The position numbers and the translations under genes are program-made. From Leptolinea sp964397625 (GTDB lineage: Bacteria; Chloroflexota; Anaerolineae; Anaerolineales; Anaerolineaceae), in contig CAYNJT010000123.1 of the NCBI GenBank assembly GCA_964397625.1, positions 1 through 5,068 of the forward strand: 5,068 bases of DNA, written 5' to 3'. The notes under the pieces are model-generated. The model searched no databases and was not told the DNA's origin. It saw nothing but the letters and a program-made list of their open reading frames with translations. How positions within the stretch are numbered: the stretch's first letter is position 1; every line of letters starts with the position of its first letter. Below are positions 1 through 5,068 of the stretch, one piece after another.

Positions 1-1025
1 TTCCCCATGGCGTACTCCCCCAGGCGACTCAATTCAGCCCACTCCAGCCCATCGCTGGCCAGCGGCCGCGGCTCGCCTTCGGTAACCTCGCACTCAAAGG
101 CGTGCAGCACCACTTTGAAGTGCGAATAGGCGTGCCGGAAGACGCCCCGTTCCTCTCCAACCCTGACCTCAATACCCAATTCCTCGCGCAGTTCCCTCGC
201 CAGGCACTCCGGCAGCGCCTCGCCGGGTTCCTGCTTGCCCCCGGGGAACTCCCACATCCCGCCCAACAGCCCGTCCGCCGGGCGTTTGGAGAGCAGCACG
301 CGGCCGTCCTTCCTTATTATCCCTGCGGTCACAGTCAGGGTGGGTACGGCGGGTTTCCTTGCCTTTACCGGAAAGTCCGCCTGCCGGCTCGTCAGGTAAG
401 CCTGGCAATCCAACGCGAGCGGGCAGTCCGCGCAGCGCGGATTTTTGGGAAGGCACACCTGGCTGCTCAAGTCCATGAGCGCCTGGTTGAAATCACCGGC
501 GCGGCCGGGCGGCAGTAAACGGCGCGCCACGGCCGTCAACTCGGCTACTCCCCGCGGAGCGCGCGGATCCACCGGCAGAGCGGTCAGGCGCGCCAGCACG
601 CGGCGCAGGTTGCCATCCAGCGCGGGCTCATCGGCGCCAAAGGCCAGCGACGCCACCGCCGCTGCGGTATACGCGCCTATGCCGGGCAGGCGGCGCAGAT
701 CATCCAGAGCCTTCGGAATCACCCCGCCGAAATCTTTCACGATCAGCCCGGCGGCTTTGTGCAGGTTGCGGGCGCGGGCGTAGTACCCCAGTCCTTCCCA
801 GGCTTTTAAGACGGCATCCAGCCGCGCGGCGGCCAGCGCCCGAACGTTAGGGAACAGTTCCATCCAGCGCAGGTAATAGGGGATCACCGTCTCGACACGG
901 GTCTGCTGGGCCATGTATTCCGACACCAGCACGGCGTAGGGGTCCCTGACCCCGCGCCAGGGGAGGTCGCGGCCATTGGTTTGATACCAGGCCAGCAGGC
1001 GGCCGGTCAGGTCAACGCTACCCAC
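1..1025 (-). CDS. mutY: A/G-specific adenine glycosylase MutY with C-terminal Nudix domain (3' end cut by window edge)
   Basis: Base-excision repair glycosylase that removes adenine paired with 8-oxoguanine. I translated 341 codons without a stop; probably only the last 10-25 residues are missing. The helix-hairpin-helix glycosylase domain spans about 1-210. It has NGRDLPWR (17-24), catalytic Glu36 in VSEYMAQQT, WEGLGYYARARN (76-87), the hairpin LPGIGAYT (113-120) and catalytic Asp137 in ALDGNLRRV. The 4Fe-4S ligands Cys191, Cys198, Cys201 and Cys207 show the family spacing C-x6-C-x2-C-x5-C. The C-terminal domain (about 229-341) has WEFPGG followed by a full Nudix box at 263-285 (Gly263, Glu269, Arg277, Glu278, Glu281, Glu282, Gly284) and HAYSH (298-302), matching the 8-oxoG-reading FSH loop. 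The start is GTG at 1025: it is the only usual start codon after the in-frame stop at 1037-1035, and no good Shine-Dalgarno site precedes it. It is the last gene seen of a three-gene unit and is much richer in G+C than its neighbours. Confidence 0.96.
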   Translation of the reverse strand, partial: MGSVDLTGRLLAWYQTNGRDLPWRGVRDPYAVLVSEYMAQQTRVETVIPYYLRWMELFPNVRALAAARLDAVLKAWEGLGYYARARNLHKAAGLIVKDFGGVIPKALDDLRRLPGIGAYTAAAVASLAFGADEPALDGNLRRVLARLTALPVDPRAPRGVAELTAVARRLLPPGRAGDFNQALMDLSSQVCLPKNPRCADCPLALDCQAYLTSRQADFPVKARKPAVPTLTVTAGIIRKDGRVLLSKRPADGLLGGMWEFPGGKQEPGEALPECLARELREELGIEVRVGEERGVFRHAYSHFKVVLHAFECEVTEGEPRPLASDGLEWAELSRLGEYAMG

Positions 1026-1034
1026 GGCAGCCGT

Positions 1035-1337
1035 TCAGAACTGAAAGCCGCCGCGCGCGGTGACGATCTTTTGCGTGTAGTTTTTCACGTAATCCTGCAG
1101 ATGATTGTGCAGGGTCCGCCACTCGTCGGATTTTAATACCTGCCGGGCTTCCTTCGCGTCAGGCAGCAGAGCTGTCACCATGATCTGCGGCGACCCGCCG
1201 TAGACGGTCGCCCAGGCATCTGACAGGTCAAAACCCATGCGCTGCACACCCGGGATGAACTCCCGGACGACGAATTCGAAGTAGTCCTGTTCTTGATCTG
1301 CCGAAATGTCCCAGGTCATGATCAATTTGACGGCCAC
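1035..1337 (-). CDS. Small conserved-type protein, probable dimeric alpha/beta-barrel (ferredoxin-like) fold
   Basis: The product is 100 residues, with no signal peptide or membrane segment, so it is probably cytosolic. I see a beta-alpha-beta-beta-alpha-beta layout: strand KLIMTWDI (4-11), a helix rich in acidic and aromatic residues (about 14-35), strands around DAWATVYG and QIMVTALL, a helix from KEARQVL to about LQDYVKNY, and a last strand KIVTARGGFQF. The lengths and order fit the dimeric alpha/beta-barrel superfamily (ABM/NIPSNAP-like), but I cannot name a specific family or an active site. The start is GTG at 1337, preceded by AGAGG at 1347-1343 with 5-base spacing; that site overlaps the stop codon of the upstream MBL gene, which points to translational coupling. 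A downstream in-frame ATG (codon 7) is less likely because it would remove the first strand. The stop is 9 bases before the mutY start and in the same frame. Function unknown. Confidence 0.8.
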   Translation of the reverse strand: MAVKLIMTWDISADQEQDYFEFVVREFIPGVQRMGFDLSDAWATVYGGSPQIMVTALLPDAKEARQVLKSDEWRTLHNHLQDYVKNYTQKIVTARGGFQF

Positions 1338-1345
1338 GCTGACCT

Positions 1346-1990
1346 CTAATTTCGCTGGTAATCCAGAACGATGACTTTGGTCTCCTCCGGCAGACTGGCG
1401 CCGGTTTTGATCTGAAAAGAGGGCTGAACTTCGGGTTCCTTGTCGATCCCCATGGTTTTCAGGAAGTCCTTTAGTGGTTTCAGTTTTACTTTCGCGGCTG
1501 GTGTCTGGTACATCATGGGGATGATGATGTTGGGTTCCAGAAGACTGATCACCTCAGTTAGCTTTTCGTCGGCGAAACTGCCGCCAATCGGGACGAGAGC
1601 GATCTTCACGTTGCCCAGGGCTTCGATCTCAGCCTGCGCGGGCACTTTGGTGATATTTCCCAGATGAGCCACGGTAATATTATTGTAGTCAAAAACGAAC
1701 AGCGTGTTGCGTGGGTCGGTTTCTTTTTTCGTGTGTCCGTTGGTCTGCACACCGGTAATGAACACTCCGCCGATCTCAAACTCGCCCGGACCGGTGATGG
1801 TGTACGGGTTGCCCTTAACCGAATCGATGTGGTTATGCCCGGGGGTATCCTGACTGACCGTAAGGATATCCGCCTTTAATTTCAATGGTTCGTAGCCGAT
1901 CTCGGGTGAATTGAACGGATCGGTGACCACGGTAGCCAGTCCGCGTTCTGTCAGGCGGAAACAGGCGTGTCCAAACCAGGTAATTTCCAT
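1346..1990 (-). CDS. MBL-fold (UlaG/COG2220-like) protein with degenerate metal site
   Basis: The product is 214 residues, about the size of a minimal metallo-beta-lactamase-fold protein of the Lactamase_B_3 group. The fold markers are clear: ITWFGHACFRL (3-13), VVTDPF (21-26), GPGEFEIGGVFITG (67-80), RNTLFVFDYNN (94-104), VAHLGN (107-112), LVPIGGSF (132-139) and EPNIIIPMMY (152-161). Active relatives carry a THxHxDH-type motif after strand ADIxTVS; here that stretch reads SQDTPGHN (46-53), so only His52 remains of the usual ligands. The usual HLGD is HLGN (Asp to Asn at 112), and the usual PMHY is PMMY (His to Met at 160). The fold is therefore kept while most metal ligands are gone, and hydrolase activity is doubtful. 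The start ATG has GGAGG at 1999-1995, 4 bases upstream, and a promoter just before it. It is first in a unit with the alpha/beta-barrel gene (8-base gap) and mutY. Role unknown. Confidence 0.88.
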   Translation of the reverse strand: MEITWFGHACFRLTERGLATVVTDPFNSPEIGYEPLKLKADILTVSQDTPGHNHIDSVKGNPYTITGPGEFEIGGVFITGVQTNGHTKKETDPRNTLFVFDYNNITVAHLGNITKVPAQAEIEALGNVKIALVPIGGSFADEKLTEVISLLEPNIIIPMMYQTPAAKVKLKPLKDFLKTMGIDKEPEVQPSFQIKTGASLPEETKVIVLDYQRN

Positions 1991-2012
1991 GAAGCCTCCA
2001 GTTACGGGGCTT

Positions 2013-2042
2013 ATTATACTTGAAAGAACTACTGTTCTTCAA
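2013..2042 (-). promoter_or_regulatory. Sigma-70-type promoter for the MBL / alpha-beta-barrel / mutY unit
   Basis: On the minus strand, TTGAAG (2042-2037, 4 of 6 to consensus) is followed after 18 bases by a perfect TATAAT (2018-2013). Transcription would begin near 2006, giving a leader of about 15 bases that contains GGAGG and ends at the MBL start codon. The -35 box overlaps the last codons of the upstream membrane-protein gene. An imperfect dyad (2020-2042) covers the -35 box and most of the spacer. Confidence 0.65.
2020..2042. repeat. Inverted repeat over the -35 region of the MBL-unit promoter
   Basis: TTGAAAGAAC and GTTCTTCAA flank a TACT centre. Six base pairs adjoining the centre are perfect (2024-2029 with 2034-2039), and three more pair if one A is bulged. 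It spans the stop codon of the upstream gene. No T-run follows on the minus strand, so it is not an intrinsic terminator. It could be a repressor site because it lies on the -35 box and spacer, or simply a chance hairpin. Confidence 0.35.
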
Positions 2043-2454
2043 TCAGGTAGCCGGAGATGAGCCACTTGCCCTTCTCGCGTGATAGCGCAAGGTTGATCAC
2101 AGCGCGCCTGCCGCGGGTAAGGTTGCCTGTGCCCTCCACCTCGCCATTGTTGCCGGTCATGCGGAACAGGTTGAGCTTCCATTCCGTGGGGATGGCATCC
2201 CGTCCGGCCGTGCCTTGCCTTAGTTCATCCGCCGAGCCCAATTCTTCCTTCAATGATGAACTGCACAGGCTAAAGGCTGTGTCATAGTCGTCTGTCTTTA
2301 AGGCTCCCAGAAATTTTTCCGACGTTATGGCCAGGTCGCGGGTGATCAGGCGGTCAAACGCGCCGCTGGCAATCCCCCAGATGATCCCGGCGGCTGCCAG
2401 AATGATCCCGGCAATGATCAATATCTTTTTTATTTTTAAGGGTTTCTTTTGCAT
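2029..2454 (-). CDS. Single-pass membrane protein with probable NTF2-like extracytoplasmic domain
   Basis: The product is 141 residues from ATG at 2454; a GTG two codons upstream at 2460 is an alternative start. A Lys-rich cytoplasmic tip (QKKPLKIKK) is followed by one hydrophobic segment of about 19 residues (ILIIAGIILAAAGIIWGIA), so the rest should lie outside the membrane. The ectodomain starts with a helix of the type AxxxxxFLGALKTDDYDTAFSLCS, then a Trp-containing strand EWKLNLFRM, a Gly-rich turn, RAVINLALSREKGKWLISGYLI and the C-terminus. This pattern (helix with Dyr/Ala repeat followed by strands ending in WxIxG) resembles the small NTF2-like/DUF4864-type domains often found behind a membrane anchor. 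That is resemblance only. No catalytic residues can be named. Start choice is unsure: AGGTGA lies only 2 bases from the ATG and no better site precedes the GTG. It is divergent from the large gene at 2549 and 38 bases before the MBL gene, which has its own promoter. Confidence 0.78.
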   Translation of the reverse strand: MQKKPLKIKKILIIAGIILAAAGIIWGIASGAFDRLITRDLAITSEKFLGALKTDDYDTAFSLCSSSLKEELGSADELRQGTAGRDAIPTEWKLNLFRMTGNNGEVEGTGNLTRGRRAVINLALSREKGKWLISGYLIEEQ

Positions 2455-2489
2455 GGTCACCTAATTTTAGCTGAAAATAAAAGTCCCAA

Positions 2490-2520
2490 TTGACAATCTT
2501 GCCTGGGCGAACTATATAAT
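2490..2520 (+). promoter_or_regulatory. Sigma-70-type promoter for the large surface-protein gene
   Basis: A perfect TTGACA at 2490-2495 is followed by TATAAT at 2515-2520 (19-base spacer) or by the overlapping TATATA at 2513-2518 (17-base spacer). Either would start transcription near 2525-2527, leaving a leader of about 22-24 bases with the AGGAGG site. This placement excludes the in-frame ATG at 2519 from the transcript. Confidence 0.75.
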
Positions 2521-2536
2521 GATGTTGTTCATTAAC

Positions 2537-2542
2537 AGGAGG
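2537..2542 (+). promoter_or_regulatory. Ribosome binding site that fixes the start of the large gene
   Basis: AGGAGG lies 6 bases upstream of ATG 2549, an optimal spacing. It falls inside the reading frame if one starts at the ATG at 2519, so it decides for the downstream start. The ATG pair at 2519/2522 has no such site and overlaps the -10 box. Confidence 0.85.
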
Positions 2543-2548
2543 GTAAAA

Positions 2549-4861
2549 ATGCTCTCTAGAGGGATGGTAATCGGGCTAATCATCGCAGCCGGATTGGTCG
2601 TCATCGCGGGAGCCGGTATTTTTCTCTTACTGAACACACCGGAAGCCAGCCAACAACTGCCGGATGGTACGGGGGCGGTGCAGGTATATATTCAAAGTCC
2701 ACTCAATAATGCGGTGGCGGTCATCAACAAACCGGTGACCATTTATGCCAGCGCGTTTGGTGAATCGGCCATCAAAGACCTGCAACTGAGCATCAACGGT
2801 ATCCTACTGCCAAAAAAACTTCACCCTGATTTGCTGAAGGAAGACCACGTTCTCTCCGCGTGGTCATGGACGCCTACCGAAGAGGGACAATTCACCCTGC
2901 TGGCGAAGGCATCAACGAAAAACGGGCTCACTGGCCTGTCAAATGCCGTTCAACTGCAGGTTATCGGCGCGGCTCAAGAAATCCCTGAAACTCAGGCAGC
3001 CACCGGGCCGATCCCCGATACGGTCAAGATACGGGTAAATGAATTTAACGCGATGCTTGGCAAGATGATGCCCATCGACGCGCCGCAATCACCACTGGCC
3101 AGGGAATCCAACCGCATCACTTTTACGGTGGGATCGATTCCGGTTGATACCTCGGAAGAATCAGCGGGAAATTCGATATCTCCCAAATACTTGCTTTTAT
3201 TACAGGGGATCACCTCAAAAATCAATTCCATGCCCCAACCGGAAGCGCCGGTGATAACAGGCAGTCCAGGTCATTGCAGTACGGTTTTACGCATCACAGA
3301 CCAGTCTGAGACAGAAGCCGGATTTTTCCTCTACCGCCTGGACCCGAATTCACAGGTCTTCAGCCGGGTAGCCACCTTGAACAGCCATCCCGGGACATCC
3401 AATTTCACATATACCGATCAGGACATTCCATCCGGCAAGTATGGTTATTACCTGTCGGCATTCAATGCCGCCGGCGAAACAAATGGCGACCCGGTATTTG
3501 TCGATTCAACGGGAACGGATTGCCGGAAACCGCTCGTGCGATCGCTGGATTTCGCGGCGCTCAATATAAACCCGGGTAAACCGGTGGACAATATGTATTG
3601 CTACATGTCAACGGATGGAACCCAATGGAATCGAATTCCGGCAGGCCGGGAAACATTTGTGAATCCGAAATCGGGAAAGTTTGACTTTGCTCCTTATCTG
3701 CCCAACGCGATTCCGGAGAGTAATTGGCCAGAAGACGTGGCGATTGGCACGGATTGCTGGGGTTGGAAAGGTGAAAGCCTTGAATATCTGGGGAGGAATG
3801 GGAAGGTACTGCCGGATTGGAATACCCGGGATGTGGTCGAATTAGATCTGGTTGATCCGGGCAACATGCCTGACCTGAAGGACATATTTCCGGATGAAAC
3901 CACGAAGAACCTGAATAGCGGGATCCTGAAGCCCTATAATTTGCATATTGGATATGGCGCCTGTTCGGTCAATGTTCAAACAAAAAAGGAAACATGCACC
4001 GAAGTAAACCATCAAACAAAAAAGAGGATGTTGTTTTGGGATTGGGACCAATATCCATTTGAATGCCCGGAAAGTGATCCGAAGTGTGATTTTTACCCGG
4101 CTCAAAGTTACCGTATATATTATAAAGACAATTTTTTTAATCACATTCCAATATATCTGGCTTCAGTAAATGATCCTGATCAAAAATTTTTCAAATCGAA
4201 TCTTATAGAACTGTATAACTGGGTTGGCGGAACCATTTATTTTACTGTACGGGCGTATAACAGTTTTAAAGGGGAATCAAATGATAGCAATGAGGTTGCC
4301 TGGCTTGCGTATGCAGATAAAAAAAGAATTGAACCTGATTACATAAATTCATACTTCAGTTCAAATAAATTTTATTCCGGTCAACAGATATATACTAATT
4401 GGTTTGAATTTTTAGATGAATACCCCCGTGTGGGGTATAACAATAGTTGTGCGTCGTATGACCCGAATGAGTGTTGGCACCAACAAGAAAACTTGTTGAT
4501 CGAATTTACGCTTCCGGATGATGTATTTGACGTCAATTCTGGTGCAGAATTGTATTGGAGTCTTGTTTCAACAGCATCTTATGGAGCGGGCACCGCAATG
4601 GAATCCGAGCGCTGTAACTATTATGTGTCTGACGAATATGAAGGTCCAATTTCTTATGAAGATGGAGATTGGTATAATCCAGAAAACAGGTCGCTATACA
4701 TAACACCTTACGAAATTAATAATAATATTTCCTCCGGAAACAGAAAAATCAGAAGATGGCTTATTGGGCCGATGATACCGAAACCCACATCTGGAAACAT
4801 GGATTTTTGTGAAATTGGCATAGGTAATGTGTATCTCGAATATTACGGAGGGTATAATTAG
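2549..4861 (+). CDS. Large membrane-anchored multidomain extracytoplasmic protein (Ig-like and fibronectin-III-like domains)
   Basis: The product is 770 residues from ATG 2549. A short basic tip (MLSRG) and one hydrophobic segment (about 6-28) form a signal anchor or uncleaved signal, so the bulk lies outside the cell membrane. Residues about 44-140 form a bacterial Ig-like domain: VQVYIQSPLNNAVAVINKPV, then LQLSINGILLP, then SWTPTEEGQFTLLAKAS. A linker (141-230) follows. Residues 231-322 are fibronectin-III-like: PEAPVITG, ETEAGFFLYRLDP, YTDQDIPSGKYGYYLSAFNAAGE. The 323-489 segment is unrecognised (MYCYMSTDGTQWNRIP, TDCWGWKGESLEYLG). About 490-588 is again fibronectin-like (LFWDWDQ, SYRIYYKD, IYFTVRAYNSFKGESNDSNEV). 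Residues 589-770 are unrecognised and rich in Tyr and Asn. All 12 cysteines (243, 325, 351, 403, 472, 483, 506, 513, 634, 642, 689, 754) lie outside the Ig domain, suggesting disulphides. No catalytic motif is seen; adhesion or ligand binding is a guess. The last third is strongly A+T-rich. The gene appears to stand alone. Confidence 0.88.
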   Translation: MLSRGMVIGLIIAAGLVVIAGAGIFLLLNTPEASQQLPDGTGAVQVYIQSPLNNAVAVINKPVTIYASAFGESAIKDLQLSINGILLPKKLHPDLLKEDHVLSAWSWTPTEEGQFTLLAKASTKNGLTGLSNAVQLQVIGAAQEIPETQAATGPIPDTVKIRVNEFNAMLGKMMPIDAPQSPLARESNRITFTVGSIPVDTSEESAGNSISPKYLLLLQGITSKINSMPQPEAPVITGSPGHCSTVLRITDQSETEAGFFLYRLDPNSQVFSRVATLNSHPGTSNFTYTDQDIPSGKYGYYLSAFNAAGETNGDPVFVDSTGTDCRKPLVRSLDFAALNINPGKPVDNMYCYMSTDGTQWNRIPAGRETFVNPKSGKFDFAPYLPNAIPESNWPEDVAIGTDCWGWKGESLEYLGRNGKVLPDWNTRDVVELDLVDPGNMPDLKDIFPDETTKNLNSGILKPYNLHIGYGACSVNVQTKKETCTEVNHQTKKRMLFWDWDQYPFECPESDPKCDFYPAQSYRIYYKDNFFNHIPIYLASVNDPDQKFFKSNLIELYNWVGGTIYFTVRAYNSFKGESNDSNEVAWLAYADKKRIEPDYINSYFSSNKFYSGQQIYTNWFEFLDEYPRVGYNNSCASYDPNECWHQQENLLIEFTLPDDVFDVNSGAELYWSLVSTASYGAGTAMESERCNYYVSDEYEGPISYEDGDWYNPENRSLYITPYEINNNISSGNRKIRRWLIGPMIPKPTSGNMDFCEIGIGNVYLEYYGGYN
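3976..4024 (+). repeat. 13-base direct repeat inside the large gene
   Basis: TCAAACAAAAAAG occurs at 3976-3988 and again at 4012-4024, 36 bases apart. Both copies are in the same frame and encode QTKK. Each holds A AAA AAG in register with the codons (ACA AAA AAG). The pair sits where the gene's base composition falls. Confidence 0.6.
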
Positions 4862-5013
4862 TGATACCCGTTGACTCGACTCTGAAAGACAGGTAAACTT
4901 AACAGACCGACCTGAAAAAGAAGGTGGATTGCCCTTGCCTTCCCTATAAGGCTTTGGTATAATCCGTCCGCTTGAGGAAAGCAATTCGGGTTTTGTAAAT
5001 TAACAATCAAGCC
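4862..5013 (+). other. Intergenic region between the large gene and tRNA-Thr
   Basis: This 152-base stretch has no convincing reading frame. Its first part contains a weak pair CAGGT/ACCTG (near 4890-4915) with a long loop and no following T-run, so no intrinsic terminator for the large gene is evident. GCCTT (4937-4941) and AAGGC (4948-4952) could form a 5-base-pair hairpin followed by TTT, a poor terminator that overlaps the tRNA promoter. The rest is promoter and tRNA leader. Confidence 0.6.
4935..4963 (+). promoter_or_regulatory. Extended -10 promoter for tRNA-Thr
   Basis: TTGCCT (4935-4940, 4 of 6) is followed after 17 bases by a perfect TATAAT (4958-4963), itself preceded by TG at 4955-4956 to give the extended form TGGTATAAT. 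Transcription would start near 4970, leaving a leader of about 44 bases before the mature tRNA end at 5014. Confidence 0.72.
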
Positions 5014-5068
5014 GCCGACGTAGCTCAATCGGCAGAGCAACCGCCTTGTAAGTGGTAGGTTATGGGTT
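5014..5068 (+). tRNA. tRNA-Thr (anticodon UGU), 3' part beyond window
   Basis: The first 55 positions of a canonical tRNA are present: acceptor strand GCCGACG (5014-5020), T8 A9, D-stem GCTC/GAGC with loop AATCGGCA carrying the conserved GG, anticodon stem ACCGC/GTGGT (one G-T pair), and loop CTTGTAA with anticodon TGT at 5047-5049, reading ACA and related Thr codons. The variable loop AGGTT is followed by T-stem strand ATGGG and the first TT of the T-loop. The remaining 18 bases plus any encoded CCA lie to the right of the window, so the acceptor and T-stem pairing cannot be checked. Confidence 0.93.

Noticed and set aside
102..783. Long plus-strand and alternative minus-strand open frames across the first 0.8 kb
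   Set aside because: They lie opposite or out of frame with mutY, whose translation gives every family motif in order. High G+C removes stop codons and makes such shadows common.
2464..2497. Promoter for the membrane-protein gene (TTGTCA and TAAAAT on the minus strand)
   Set aside because: The boxes are 21 bases apart, too far for a standard promoter, and TAAAAT is almost on the start codon. A leaderless transcript is possible but not supported enough to list.
4937..4955. GCCTT/AAGGC hairpin followed by TTT as a terminator of the large gene
   Set aside because: The stem has only 5 base pairs, the T-run has three bases, and it overlaps a good tRNA promoter spacer.
4858..5040. Minus-strand open frame across the intergenic region and tRNA
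   Set aside because: It overlaps the tRNA gene and its promoter, has a low-complexity, unrecognisable product and no ribosome site.
5014..5068. tRNA-Thr as an integration site explaining the A+T-rich gene end
   Set aside because: Elements that use tRNA genes join at the 3' end, which points out of the window to the right. The A+T-rich sequence lies on the 5' side, and no integrase or att repeat is seen.
1..5068. CRISPR array, insertion sequence, retroelement, toxin-antitoxin pair or phage genes
   Set aside because: No regularly spaced repeats, terminal inverted repeats, transposase or reverse-transcriptase motifs, or paired small genes of these types were found on either strand.

Overview
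The window looks like a chromosomal segment of a free-living bacterium. I lean towards Chloroflexota (Anaerolineae-like). This rests on the MAQQT-type MutY carrying a full Nudix box, the small conserved-looking genes beside it, and a large membrane-anchored protein built of Ig and fibronectin-like domains. Promoters of ordinary sigma-70 type, clear Shine-Dalgarno sites and several GTG starts fit, but the taxonomic call is an inference and no 16S-type marker is present.

Left part (1-2460, all minus strand): reading in the direction of transcription there is a small single-pass membrane protein with a probable NTF2-like ectodomain (2454-2029). It is followed by a tight three-gene unit with its own promoter at 2042-2013: a metallo-beta-lactamase-fold protein that has lost most of its metal ligands (1990-1346), a 100-residue probable dimeric alpha/beta-barrel protein (1337-1035), and mutY (1025 to beyond the left edge). 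The gaps in this unit are 8 and 9 bases. MutY is the DNA-repair enzyme that removes adenine mispaired with 8-oxoguanine. This copy keeps all catalytic and iron-sulphur residues and, unusually, also a complete Nudix hydrolase signature in its C-terminal domain. The reading frame was checked codon by codon and is open throughout. It has no ATG and leaves the window a few residues before its expected end.

Middle and right part (2461-4861, plus strand): a divergent promoter region with a consensus -35 and -10 drives a single large gene. The start is best placed at 2549, after a perfect AGGAGG, not at the upstream in-frame ATG at 2519, which lies inside the -10 box. The product (770 residues) has one N-terminal membrane segment, an Ig-like domain, a fibronectin-III-like domain, a Trp/Cys-containing middle domain, a second fibronectin-like domain and an unrecognised C-terminal domain. 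All 12 cysteines lie in the distal part. Base composition drops from about 52% to about 33% G+C within this gene near 3960-4080, where a 13-base direct repeat also lies.

Right end (4862-5068): a short intergenic stretch with a good extended -10 promoter, followed by a tRNA-Thr(UGU) gene cut by the window edge.

No CRISPR array, insertion sequence, toxin-antitoxin pair or recognised defence system is visible. The points most worth a second look are the bifunctional-looking MutY, the metal-site-degenerate MBL protein in its operon, and the composition break inside the large surface protein gene.
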